From Penaeicola halotolerans (GTDB taxonomy: Bacteria; Bacteroidota; Bacteroidia; Cytophagales; Cyclobacteriaceae): a stretch of DNA of 64,000 bases. Numbering within the stretch: the first letter of the stretch is position 1; each line of letters starts with the position of its first letter. The notes under the pieces were generated by a model. It was given only the letters and a program-made list of their open reading frames with translations. It had not been told where the DNA came from and ran no database searches. Positions 54,685-64,000 of this stretch are shown piece after piece. The stretch covers positions 267,254-331,253 of the forward strand of contig NZ_JAEAGO010000004.1 in the NCBI RefSeq assembly GCF_016464625.1, read 5' to 3'. The position numbers were made by a program, and so were the translations under genes.

Positions 54685-55800
54685 TTGAAATATTATATCA
54701 TAGCAGGAGAGCGATCAGGAGACCTTCATGGGTCTAATTTGGCTAAGGAACTTTTTAATCAAGATACCGATGCTGAAATCATAGGCATGGGAGGTGACTT
54801 CATGGCTGAGGCTGGAGTATCACTCCATTTTCACTATAAGGACATTGCTGTCATGGGCTTCTGGGAAGTGCTAGTCAATATCCGTAAGGTGAAACACATG
54901 ATGGACGCTGTAAAACGTGATTTACTCCGCACCAAACCTGATGTACTCGTGCTGATAGATTTCGGAGGCTTTAACATGAAAATGGCCGCTTTTGCCAAAT
55001 CACAGGGCATCAGAGTGCATTATTACATTTCCCCTAAAGTATGGGCTTGGAATACCAAAAGAGCTTGGAAGCTTAAGGAAATAGTAGACCGAATGTTTGT
55101 CATATTACCTTTCGAGAAGGATTTCTTCCAGCAGTTTGACTGGGAGGTAGATTATGTAGGCAATCCACTGTTAGATGCGATTAGAGACTTTACCCCGCAT
55201 GACTTCTTTTATCAAAAGAATGAGCTGAATTACAAGCCCATCATAGCACTCTTACCCGGTAGTCGTGAGCAAGAGGTCTTGAATATGTTGAAACCAATGC
55301 TTTCAGTCATCAAGCAGTTTGATCAATTCCAATTTGTCTTGGCTGGGGTTAAAAACTTGGATGACAATATCTATGCATCAGCTAGAAGGCTTGGTATTAA
55401 TGTGATCTACGATCAAACTTATGACCTGCTCCACTATGCCAATGCAGCTCTAGTGACCTCTGGTACAGCTACACTGGAAACAGCACTCTTTGGTGTTCCT
55501 CAAATAGTTTGCTATAAAACGAGTCCGCTAAGTTATCAAATAGGTAAGCGCGTCATCAAAGTGCCATACATCTCTTTAGTGAATCTCATTGCAGATAAAC
55601 CTGTAGTCAAAGAGTTGATCCAGGATGAGCTGAATGCTGAGCAGCTATCGGTCAACCTCAGATTGATCACTGCTGACCTGTACACCAAAGGCGTGATAGC
55701 AGAGGGTTATCAAGAGATCAAAGAAAAGCTAGGGAATGAAAAAGCCTCACAAAAACTTGCGAGGCTTATCATAGAAGATTTATCAAAAGTTAAAGCTTAA
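54685..55800 (+). CDS. lpxB: Lipid-A-disaccharide synthase
   Basis: A 371-residue GT-B glycosyltransferase. Family motifs: [10 protein letters not shown] near the start, [30 protein letters not shown] and [12 protein letters not shown]. It joins UDP-2,3-diacylglucosamine and lipid X at the inner membrane. The start is a TTG at 54685, since no ATG lies before the family N-terminus. It is apart from the other lpx genes at 10-13 kb. Its stop overlaps that of the convergent clpX by 4 bp. Confidence 0.96.
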   Translation: MKYYIIAGERSGDLHGSNLAKELFNQDTDAEIIGMGGDFMAEAGVSLHFHYKDIAVMGFWEVLVNIRKVKHMMDAVKRDLLRTKPDVLVLIDFGGFNMKMAAFAKSQGIRVHYYISPKVWAWNTKRAWKLKEIVDRMFVILPFEKDFFQQFDWEVDYVGNPLLDAIRDFTPHDFFYQKNELNYKPIIALLPGSREQEVLNMLKPMLSVIKQFDQFQFVLAGVKNLDDNIYASARRLGINVIYDQTYDLLHYANAALVTSGTATLETALFGVPQIVCYKTSPLSYQIGKRVIKVPYISLVNLIADKPVVKELIQDELNAEQLSVNLRLITADLYTKGVIAEGYQEIKEKLGNEKASQKLARLIIEDLSKVKA

Positions 55801-57020
55801 GCTACTTTCAATTTTTTGAATTTAGATTTATCAAACTTCTCAGAAGCATAGGCTCTATCGATCACCAAGGCTTCTTTATCTGTTTCTGAAGGTAATTCGT
55901 ACATCGCATCTGTGATGATAGCTTCACAAATCGATCTTAGACCTCTAGCACCTAGCTTAAATTCTATCGCTTTTTCCACGATATAGTCTAGCGCATCTTC
56001 TTCAAACTTGAGGGAGATCCCTTCCATGTCCATTAGCTTTTTATACTGTTTGGTCAAAGCATTTTTTGGACTAGTCAAAATCATCTTGAGCGTTTCTTTA
56101 TTTAGAGGCTCTAGATAAGTTAACACAGGAAGTCTACCTATGAGTTCTGGGATCAAGCCGAATGATTTGAGGTCTTGAGCAGTCACATATTGCAGTAGAT
56201 TGTCCTTATCGATATCCTCATAGTCTTCTTTACCACCAAACCCAAGAGGACGAGTATTCAGTCTATTGGCGATCATCCTCGTGATACCATCAAACGCTCC
56301 ACCACAAATGAAGAGGATGTTTTCTGTGTTCACTGCGATCATCTTTTGATCAGGGTGCTTACGTCCTCCTTGTGGTGGGACATTGACTACTGTGCCTTCT
56401 AGCAATTTAAGCATGGCTTGCTGCACACCTTCACCACTGACATCTCTAGTGATAGAAGGATTATCTGACTTGCGAGCTATCTTATCGATCTCATCGATAT
56501 ATACGATCCCTCTTTCTGCTGCTTCTACATTATAGTTGGCAGCCTGGAGTAGTCTAGTCAAGATGCTCTCTACATCTTCACCGACATACCCTGCTTCTGT
56601 CAATACAGTAGCATCCGCTATGCAAAATGGCACTTCTAAAACCTTTGCTAGTGTCCTAGCTAAATATGTTTTACCTGTACCAGTATCGCCCACCATGATG
56701 ATATTAGATTTTTCTATCTGTATTTCATCAGAGCTTTTATGCTGCATCAATCGCTTGTAATGATTATATACAGCTACCGTTAGGTATTTTTTAGCTTCAT
56801 CCTGCCCTACGACATACTCATCCAAAAACTTCTTTAGTTCTTTTGGCTTTAGTAGGTTGAATTTTGGAGCCTTGTTCTCTTTTTGAACCTTATGCTCTTC
56901 GTCTAAAATTTGATTAGCCTGAGAGATACACTTGTCACATATGTGTGCATTGATCCCAGAGACCATCAGTTCGACATCTTTTTTATTTCTTCCGCAAAAG
57001 GAACAGGTTACTTGAGCCAT
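55797..57020 (-). CDS. clpX: ATP-dependent Clp protease ATP-binding subunit ClpX
   Basis: A 407-residue AAA+ unfoldase. The N-terminal zinc-binding domain has Cys6, Cys9, Cys28 and Cys31. Walker A is GDTGTGKT, Walker [11 protein letters not shown], and the sensor region GARGLRSI lies near the C-terminus. It unfolds substrates for ClpP. clpP ends only 2 bp upstream, so the genes form an operon, the usual arrangement. Its stop overlaps that of lpxB. Confidence 0.98.
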   Translation of the reverse strand: MAQVTCSFCGRNKKDVELMVSGINAHICDKCISQANQILDEEHKVQKENKAPKFNLLKPKELKKFLDEYVVGQDEAKKYLTVAVYNHYKRLMQHKSSDEIQIEKSNIIMVGDTGTGKTYLARTLAKVLEVPFCIADATVLTEAGYVGEDVESILTRLLQAANYNVEAAERGIVYIDEIDKIARKSDNPSITRDVSGEGVQQAMLKLLEGTVVNVPPQGGRKHPDQKMIAVNTENILFICGGAFDGITRMIANRLNTRPLGFGGKEDYEDIDKDNLLQYVTAQDLKSFGLIPELIGRLPVLTYLEPLNKETLKMILTSPKNALTKQYKKLMDMEGISLKFEEDALDYIVEKAIEFKLGARGLRSICEAIITDAMYELPSETDKEALVIDRAYASEKFDKSKFKKLKVA

Positions 57021-57022
57021 AA

Positions 57023-57694
57023 TTATTTTTTTCTGATCAATACCTCATCAATTAAGCCATATTCTTTAGCTTCTGATGATTTCATCCAAAAGTCTCTATC
57101 AGAGTCTTTTTCTATTTGTTCGTAAGTCTTACCACTGTGATGAGCCAAAATATCATATAGATCCTTCTTTACAGATAGTGTTTGCTTGAGGCTAATCTCC
57201 ATATCTGAAGCTTGTCCTTGCATACCACTCATAGGTTGATGGATCATGATACGGGCATGTGGCAGGGCAGAACGCTTACCAGCCGCACCTCCAGCTAGTA
57301 GTACAGCCCCCATAGATGCTGCTAGTCCAGTACAGATCGTACCCACGTCAGGAGTCACAAAGTTCATGGTGTCGTATATACCAAGACCTGCATAAACTGA
57401 CCCTCCAGGACTGTTGATGTATAAAAGAATATCTTTTTTGCTGTCAACAGACTCTAAGAATAGAAGTTGTGCAGTGATGATATTGGCGATATTATCATCC
57501 ACTTGCATACCTAAAAAGATGATCCTATCCATGATCAATCTAGAAAACACATCTATTTCTCTGAAATTGGTAGGTCTCTCTTCAATGACAGCACGGGTCA
57601 TATTTTCTATATGATTCACATATCCGTCAAAGGCAGTGCCACTCACACCTTGATTATGAATAGCGTATTTTCTAAACTCATTTTTATTTATCAT
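57023..57694 (-). CDS. clpP: ATP-dependent Clp protease proteolytic subunit ClpP
   Basis: A 223-residue serine protease. The catalytic serine is Ser127 in [14 protein letters not shown] and the histidine His152 in IMIHQPMSG; the third residue lies near KDSDRDFWM. The start is the ATG at 57694 ([14 protein letters not shown]); the longest frame adds ten residues not seen in the family. It forms the double-ring peptidase that works with ClpX, encoded 2 bp downstream. The terminator of tig lies upstream, so the pair has its own promoter. Confidence 0.97.
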   Translation of the reverse strand: MINKNEFRKYAIHNQGVSGTAFDGYVNHIENMTRAVIEERPTNFREIDVFSRLIMDRIIFLGMQVDDNIANIITAQLLFLESVDSKKDILLYINSPGGSVYAGLGIYDTMNFVTPDVGTICTGLAASMGAVLLAGGAAGKRSALPHARIMIHQPMSGMQGQASDMEISLKQTLSVKKDLYDILAHHSGKTYEQIEKDSDRDFWMKSSEAKEYGLIDEVLIRKK

Positions 57695-57732
57695 TTCTTT
57701 TTTGATTAAAAGGGTTAAGTACAAAAATAAAA

Positions 57733-57756
57733 AAAAGCCCTACAGTGAGGACTTTT
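57733..57756 (-). terminator. Terminator of tig
   Basis: On the minus strand AAAAGTCCT pairs with AGGGCTTTT (plus coordinates 57748-57756 and 57733-57741), nine pairs including one G-U, with a 6-nt loop and a following run of T. It lies between tig and clpP. Confidence 0.75.
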
Positions 57757-57778
57757 CTTTAACATATTTATTCACTGA

Positions 57779-59116
57779 TTAGTTTGCTGCGATCTCGCGC
57801 AGTTTATCAGGGCTTACCTTTTCAGTTTTTACAGTGATTTGCTCTTTAGCCACAGCTAGTACTTTTTCAGATTGTACTTGATTGAGCGTCTTCATGTAGT
57901 TGTCACCATTCTCTCCTTTGAGATAGTTATCGACAAAAGCATCCATATTGGCTTCTAGCTGAGCACCTAAGCCACTTGCAGCAAGTTGCTCTCTGATCAT
58001 ATTTTTGGTAGCTTCTACGACATCTTCATGCTCAACTTTGATGCTGTTATTTTTAGCAATCTCATTAGCGATGATAGACCATCTAAGTTGAGTAGCATAC
58101 TGATCATACTCTGCTGCTACTTGTTCCGCTGAAAACTTATTCTCATTAGCGGCTACTAACCATTTCTTGAGAAATTCATCAGGAAGATCGATCTTCATTT
58201 TAGATACGATAGCTTCTTTGATTTTTTCATTTGAAAATGAAGCAGCTTCTTTGTTGTAATTTGATGTAAGGACATCCTTCACTTTAGCTTTGAAACCTTC
58301 AAGTGAATCCACAGCATCTTTACCGAAAATCTTATCAAAAAAGTCTTGATTTAGTTCAGCTTCGCTAGTTCTATTGATGTTTTTCACAGTGAAAGTTGCT
58401 TTGCCAGTTGCGAAAGCTTGACTTTCTTCAGCAGTAAGATTCAAAATATCTTCAGCAGATTCACCTTTTTTGAAAGCTTTAGCAGGTTCAAATTCGATTG
58501 TATCATCTTTCTTTACTCCAATGAATTTCTTTTGAACACGACCATCCATTTTCTCTAAGGGAAGAGAGGTGGTCTTTTTAGTAGACCCATCTTCAGACAC
58601 TAGTTCACCGAATATGAAGTCGCCTTCTTCACTCACTTCAGGATTTGAAGTATCACCATATTGGCTTCTGAGATTAGCGATAGTGTCTTCTACAGCCTTA
58701 TCATCCAATTCGATTTCGTAAGCAGTAGCTTTGATTTTATCATTGAGCTCTATTTTTAGATCTCCAACAAAACCGATTTGATAGGCAAATTCAAACTCTT
58801 TTTGATTGTCCCAATCGATTCTTTTAGAAGCTTCCATGTCAGGAAGTGGCTCACCTAAGATTTGAATATCGTTGGTTTTGATATAATCATTAAGTGTCTT
58901 AGAAAGGATGTCATTGATCTCCTCTACCAACACAGATGTACCATACATCTTCTTGATCATGGATGCAGGAGCTTTTCCAGGACGGAAACCTTTGATGTTT
59001 ACCTTTTTGCCGTAGTCTTTGATTTTAGCTTCGACTCTAGGTTGATAATCTGCTTCAGTTAACTTAATTTTAACTAAACCTTCGTTGTTAGATTTCTTGT
59101 CAAGTGTGATTTCCAA
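57779..59116 (-). CDS. tig: Trigger factor
   Basis: A 445-residue ribosome-associated chaperone. The N-terminal ribosome-binding domain holds GFRPGKAPASMIKKMYG, close to the family's GFRxGKxP signature; a peptidyl-prolyl isomerase-like part and a long helical C-terminal domain follow. The start is a TTG at 59116 (MEITLDKK), with no usable ATG before the family N-terminus. It lies upstream of clpP and clpX, a common order, but a terminator separates them. Confidence 0.95.
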   Translation of the reverse strand: MEITLDKKSNNEGLVKIKLTEADYQPRVEAKIKDYGKKVNIKGFRPGKAPASMIKKMYGTSVLVEEINDILSKTLNDYIKTNDIQILGEPLPDMEASKRIDWDNQKEFEFAYQIGFVGDLKIELNDKIKATAYEIELDDKAVEDTIANLRSQYGDTSNPEVSEEGDFIFGELVSEDGSTKKTTSLPLEKMDGRVQKKFIGVKKDDTIEFEPAKAFKKGESAEDILNLTAEESQAFATGKATFTVKNINRTSEAELNQDFFDKIFGKDAVDSLEGFKAKVKDVLTSNYNKEAASFSNEKIKEAIVSKMKIDLPDEFLKKWLVAANENKFSAEQVAAEYDQYATQLRWSIIANEIAKNNSIKVEHEDVVEATKNMIREQLAASGLGAQLEANMDAFVDNYLKGENGDNYMKTLNQVQSEKVLAVAKEQITVKTEKVSPDKLREIAAN

Positions 59117-59155
59117 GGCAATATATGATTAGGTGAAAGATTACTTTAAACTAAA

Positions 59156-59191
59156 AACCCTCAATCTCGATGGATATCGTGACTGAGGGTT
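59156..59191 (-). terminator. Terminator downstream of tRNA-Leu
   Basis: AACCCTCA (59156-59163) and TGAGGGTT (59184-59191) form a perfect 8-bp stem with a 20-nt loop. On the minus strand TTTT follows. It begins 6 bp after the tRNA 3' end. Confidence 0.75.
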
Positions 59192-59196
59192 GTGTG

Positions 59197-59278
59197 TGCG
59201 GATGGAGGGACTCGAACCCCCATGCCTCGCAGCGCTAGATCCTAAGTCTAGTGCGTCTACCAATTTCGCCACATCCGC
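59197..59278 (-). tRNA. tRNA-Leu (anticodon UAG)
   Basis: On the minus strand the 7-bp acceptor stem is GCGGATG with CATCCGC, discriminator A at 59197. The D-arm contains AAATTGGTAGA, the anticodon stem is CTAGA with TCTAG, and the loop CTTAGGA gives anticodon TAG, reading CUA. A variable arm (GCTGCGAGGC region) and the T-loop GTTCGAGTC follow. The 82-nt length fits a class II tRNA. CCA is not encoded. It lies between tig and the rel gene. Confidence 0.96.
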
Positions 59279-59396
59279 TTCTCTAATGTGGATGCAAAGG
59301 TAATTAGCTTTTTTATAATTTCAAGAGGCAGGTTGAAAAAATCTTAAAAAAATATTTCCTTAGATAGGGAGTCAAAATTTATGGTAATTTTAATTT

Positions 59397-61610
59397 ATGA
59401 TTAAAGTTGATGTAGAGTCAGAGCGTAAAGAGATATTAAAAAGGTATCGTAAGCTACTCAGATATGCGAAGCCATTTTTAAAGCCAGGTGATGCCCGTAT
59501 TATTAAGAAGGCTTTCAATACTTCATTGGAGGCACACAAAGAAATGCGTAGAAAATCTGGTGAACCATACATTTATCACCCGTTAGATGTGGCGCAAGTA
59601 TGTGTAGAGGAGATTGGGCTTGGTACGACAAGTATCGTAGCGGCACTACTTCATGATGTAGTCGAGGATACTGATGTGGAGCTGAGCGATATAGAAAGAG
59701 ACTTCGGAACCAAAGTGGCTAAGATCATTGATGGTTTGACTAAGATCTCTGGAGTATTTGACTATGGTACTTCCCAGCAAGCAGAAAACTTCCGAAAGAT
59801 GCTCCTTACATTATCTGAAGATGTGAGAGTTATCTTGATTAAGATAGCGGATCGTCTCAATAATATGAGAACCCTAGACAGCATGCCAAGGCATAAGCAG
59901 CTCAAGATAGCCTCGGAGACGATGTATCTCTATGCTCCTTTAGCCCACAGACTGGGACTTTATGCCATCAAGTCCGAACTGGAAGACTTACACTTAAAAT
60001 TCACCGATACCCCAACCTATAGAACGATCTCGCATCAGATCAATAGCACAAAACTTGCTAGAAATAAATTTATAAAAGCTTTCACGGCTCCAGTAGAAGA
60101 GGAATTAGTAGCGCAGGGATTTACTTACCAGATCAAGGGTAGACCCAAGTCTATTCACTCTATATATAATAAGATGAAAAAGCAAAACATACCCTTCGAA
60201 GAGGTGTATGATCTTTTTGCTATCAGAATCATCATCGATTCTGAACCTGAAAATGAAAAGGCAGATTGTTGGCAGGTATATTCTATAGTGACTGATTTTT
60301 ATAAGCCAAATCCTGATAGATTGCGCGACTGGATTAGTACGCCTAAGGCCAATGGCTACGAATCGCTACATACTACCGTGATGAGTAATACAGGACAATG
60401 GGTAGAAGTTCAGATCAGAACCACTCGTATGGATGATATCGCTGAAAAGGGATATGCAGCGCATTGGAAGTATAAGGAGAAGGAGCAGGCACCTAATCAA
60501 AAATATGGTTTGGAAGCATGGATCAGCAAGGTTCGCGATATGCTAGAGTCCAATGATAGCTCTGCGATAGAGTTTATGGACGATTTCAGGTCTAATTTAT
60601 TTCAGGACGAAGTATTTGTCTTCACCCCTAAAGGTGATTTGAGAGCACTTCCTTCAGATGCCACTGCATTAGATTTTGCTTTTGATATTCATACGCAAAT
60701 AGGAGCGAAGTGTATAGGGGCTAAAGTGAATCAAAAGCTGGTACCTATTAACTATAAACTCAAAAACGGTGATCAAATAGAAATCCTAACCTCAAATAAG
60801 CAAAAACCATCCGAAGATTGGTTGAGATTTGTGACTTCATCTAAAGCTAAAGCGGGTATCAAAGAAGCGATCAGAGAAGAGAAAAAAGGTTTTATCGCAG
60901 ATGGAAAAGAGATCGTTCAGCGAAAGCTGAAGAGCATGAAGATTGAGTTTACTTCTGAAGTGGTGGATCAATTAAGAGCTTATTTTGAGACCAAAACTCC
61001 AAATGAATTTTACTATAGAGTTGGTAAGGGCCTGATAGATGCGACCCATATCAAAGCATTTAAGGAGGAAAAGAAAAAAAGAAAAGAGCAAAGTCCACTA
61101 TCCAGTGTCACAGATGAGTCGAGTTTTGTCAAACAAATAAAAAATCTCAAAGGGCCAGATCATGACCAGTTGCTCATAGGAGAGGACATGGATGTGGTGG
61201 ATTATATCATGGCCAAATGTTGCAATCCTATCCCTGGAGATGATGTCTTTGGATTCGTTACGATCAATGAGGGAATCAAAATTCATCGAACTTCTTGTCC
61301 AAATGCCCTTGAGTTACTTTCTAACCACGGTAATAGAGTCATCAAAGCTAAATGGACATCTCAGCAAGAGATCGCATTCTTAGCAGGTCTCAAGATTATC
61401 GGTACAGATAGAGTAGGTTTGATCAATGACGTCACCAAAGTGATCTCTAATGAACTGAAAGTAAATATGCGCTCGATCACAGTAGATTCTGATGCAGGAG
61501 TCTTTGATGGCACGATCAAGCTATATGTCAACAGTACCAAGCACCTCGATGAATTACGTCTAAAACTTATGAAGGTAGAAGGCGTATTAAAGGTGAATAG
61601 ATTTGATTAA
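59397..61610 (+). CDS. Bifunctional (p)ppGpp synthetase/hydrolase (RelA/SpoT)
   Basis: A 737-residue protein. The hydrolase HD domain has HDVVEDTD from residue 86. The synthetase domain carries GYESLHTTV from about residue 320. A TGS domain (about 400-460, with VFTPKGDLRALP), a zinc-finger-like region with CCNPIPGDD, and an ACT domain at the C-terminus (about 660-735) follow. The intact HD and synthetase motifs suggest both making and breaking of (p)ppGpp, so it is Rel-type. It is followed by fur 68 bp downstream, with a promoter box in between. Confidence 0.97.
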   Translation: MIKVDVESERKEILKRYRKLLRYAKPFLKPGDARIIKKAFNTSLEAHKEMRRKSGEPYIYHPLDVAQVCVEEIGLGTTSIVAALLHDVVEDTDVELSDIERDFGTKVAKIIDGLTKISGVFDYGTSQQAENFRKMLLTLSEDVRVILIKIADRLNNMRTLDSMPRHKQLKIASETMYLYAPLAHRLGLYAIKSELEDLHLKFTDTPTYRTISHQINSTKLARNKFIKAFTAPVEEELVAQGFTYQIKGRPKSIHSIYNKMKKQNIPFEEVYDLFAIRIIIDSEPENEKADCWQVYSIVTDFYKPNPDRLRDWISTPKANGYESLHTTVMSNTGQWVEVQIRTTRMDDIAEKGYAAHWKYKEKEQAPNQKYGLEAWISKVRDMLESNDSSAIEFMDDFRSNLFQDEVFVFTPKGDLRALPSDATALDFAFDIHTQIGAKCIGAKVNQKLVPINYKLKNGDQIEILTSNKQKPSEDWLRFVTSSKAKAGIKEAIREEKKGFIADGKEIVQRKLKSMKIEFTSEVVDQLRAYFETKTPNEFYYRVGKGLIDATHIKAFKEEKKKRKEQSPLSSVTDESSFVKQIKNLKGPDHDQLLIGEDMDVVDYIMAKCCNPIPGDDVFGFVTINEGIKIHRTSCPNALELLSNHGNRVIKAKWTSQQEIAFLAGLKIIGTDRVGLINDVTKVISNELKVNMRSITVDSDAGVFDGTIKLYVNSTKHLDELRLKLMKVEGVLKVNRFD

Positions 61611-61644
61611 ATCTTTTTAGCTGAGACTTTGTTGTCTTTGCAGT

Positions 61645-61652
61645 TATATTTG
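61645..61652 (+). promoter_or_regulatory. Probable -7 promoter box (TAnnTTTG) of the fur-family gene
   Basis: TATATTTG at 61645-61652, followed by CG, matches the consensus and lies 26 bp before the ATG at 61679. No TTTG is at the ideal -33 distance. Confidence 0.5.
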
Positions 61653-61678
61653 CGATTCCTAATGATAGATTTATTTAG

Positions 61679-62152
61679 ATGGCATTAAACGAAACAATAT
61701 TTACAGAGGTAAAAAAGATCTTTACAGCTTATCTGGAGAACAAAAAACTCCGAAAAACTCCTGAAAGATATGCTATACTCGAAGAGATATATGGTAGAGA
61801 TGGACACTTTGACGTAGAGTCTCTATATATAAGTATGAAAAATAAGAACTACCGAGTTAGTAGAGCTACTGTGTATAATACCTTAGATCTTTTAGTAGAG
61901 TGTGATTTAGTTACCAAGCATCAGTTTGGAAAGAACCTTGCCCAATACGAGAAATCTTACGGTTATAAACAGCATGATCATTTAATTTGCACTGAGTGCC
62001 ACAAAGTATTGGAGTTTTGTGACCCAAGGATTCAAAATATTCAAAACACAGTAGGAGAAGTTTTGAACTATAAAGTCATTCATCACTCCTTGATTTTATA
62101 TGCTAGTTGCATGAAGCAGGATTGCGAGCATAAAAAGGAACTATCTGCTTAA
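61679..62152 (+). CDS. Fur-family transcriptional regulator
   Basis: A 157-residue protein. The N-terminal winged helix (about 10-85) has [14 protein letters not shown] and [19 protein letters not shown]. The dimerisation domain has [15 protein letters not shown], a CxxC zinc site, and a second cysteine pair near the C-terminus ([10 protein letters not shown]). Fur proteins sense iron, zinc, manganese or peroxide. The sensing site cannot be assigned by eye, so no symbol is given. The STAS gene starts 11 bp downstream. Confidence 0.93.
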   Translation: MALNETIFTEVKKIFTAYLENKKLRKTPERYAILEEIYGRDGHFDVESLYISMKNKNYRVSRATVYNTLDLLVECDLVTKHQFGKNLAQYEKSYGYKQHDHLICTECHKVLEFCDPRIQNIQNTVGEVLNYKVIHHSLILYASCMKQDCEHKKELSA

Positions 62153-62163
62153 GAAATCTCAAA

Positions 62164-62502
62164 ATGAAAAATAGAAAAGAAGTTGTTGACGGAGTACTTT
62201 TACTTCATTTATCTGGTGACTTGATAGGTGATCAAGATGGCCCAAGATTATTAGAAATAGTAAATGATGGGATTAATAGTAAGATCACTAAGGCTATCAT
62301 TAATTTAGAAGAGGTGAGATACATCAGTAGTAGTGGTATAGGGGTTTTGATCACTATCCTTACGAAGTTGCGAAATGTTGGTGGTGATATTGTATTGGCC
62401 AAGCCATCCGAGCATGTGAGTAAGCTTCTTATTATTACTAAACTGAATAATATCTTCCAAATCTACGATGATGTGCCAGAGGCACTGACAGCCCTCAAAT
62501 AA
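62164..62502 (+). CDS. STAS-domain anti-sigma-factor-antagonist-like protein
   Basis: A 112-residue single STAS domain. The motif YISSSGIGVLI (from about residue 53) carries the serines where anti-sigma antagonists are phosphorylated. Such proteins switch partners with a serine kinase or anti-sigma factor. No kinase or phosphatase gene is close. It follows the fur-family gene by 11 bp and ends at a strong terminator. Role unknown. Confidence 0.9.
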   Translation: MKNRKEVVDGVLLLHLSGDLIGDQDGPRLLEIVNDGINSKITKAIINLEEVRYISSSGIGVLITILTKLRNVGGDIVLAKPSEHVSKLLIITKLNNIFQIYDDVPEALTALK

Positions 62503-62515
62503 TCTAAATCGATAG

Positions 62516-63877
<1,362 letters not shown>

Positions 63878-63895
63878 TTTATTTAAATGTTTAAG

Positions 63896-63928
63896 AATGC
63901 AAGATTTTCATAAGTCTTGCATTTTTTT
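63896..63928 (+). terminator. Terminator of purA
   Basis: AATGCAAGA (63896-63904) and TCTTGCATT (63915-63923) form a perfect 9-bp stem with a 10-nt loop, followed by a run of T. The last 72 bases of the window show no supported feature. Confidence 0.9.
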
Positions 63929-64000
63929 CTTCTTGTTACTCAGGGTGTTTGGTTAGTTTGTCAAAAAAGGTTTTGTGTATGATTTGGTAGTTGATTTAAA

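Noticed and set aside
63929-64000. Possible end of a minus-strand gene at the window edge
   Set aside because: One reverse frame is open for 19 codons ending at GAG-TAA, but a stop codon lies just upstream at the edge, and the other frames are short. Not enough to call a gene.

Overview
The window looks like ordinary chromosome of a Gram-negative member of the phylum Bacteroidota, probably order Cytophagales. The pointers are the fused LpxC/FabZ gene, SusC/SusD pairs, the type IX secretion (T9SS) regulator PorX, families found mainly in this phylum (DUF4296, DUF4924), promoters of the TAnnTTTG type and moderate to low G+C. The exact genus cannot be read from the sequence. No rRNA, CRISPR array, insertion sequence, integrase or phage gene was seen.

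Layout. 0-9 kb: the start of a YggS/PLPBP gene; a GH3-family adenylating enzyme next to a LysE-type exporter; a reduced Bat (von Willebrand A domain) cluster; a DUF4296 lipoprotein; mutS2. 9-18 kb: a lipid A operon on the minus strand (HD hydrolase, lpxD, lpxC/fabZ, lpxA, an ABC ATPase), and divergent from it porX, tsaE and an alanine-dehydrogenase-like gene. 18-32 kb: single genes and short operons (SIMPL, valS, fahA, an AcpH-like gene, an SF1 helicase, a small repeat protein, DUF1835, an IMPase-like gene, a fasciclin protein, DUF4924, lepA, folD). 32-35 kb: queE overlapping a PorE-like TPR/propeller/OmpA protein. 35-54 kb: an accessory block of three SusC/SusD pairs with two related secreted proteins of unknown family, a small lipoprotein, and an 854-residue protein that has a TonB plug but no barrel. 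54-64 kb: queD, lpxB, clpX, clpP, tig, tRNA-Leu(UAG), a bifunctional rel gene, fur, a STAS protein and purA.

The most interesting part is 35.3-54.05 kb. It carries three outer-membrane uptake pairs with near-identical N-terminal domains. It has no glycosidase, polysaccharide lyase, sulfatase, peptidase, sigma/anti-sigma pair or hybrid two-component system, so its substrate and control cannot be inferred from enzymes. The genes that accompany the pairs are secreted or lipid-anchored proteins of unknown role. The tail of the block (50.3-54.05 kb) is clearly more AT-rich than the housekeeping genes. The block lies between queE and queD, which act in one pathway and are often adjacent.

Many starts were chosen downstream of the longest open frame, using signal peptides, family N-termini and gene overlaps. 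Several genes appear to start at TTG or GTG. All calls come from reading the sequence; no database search was possible.
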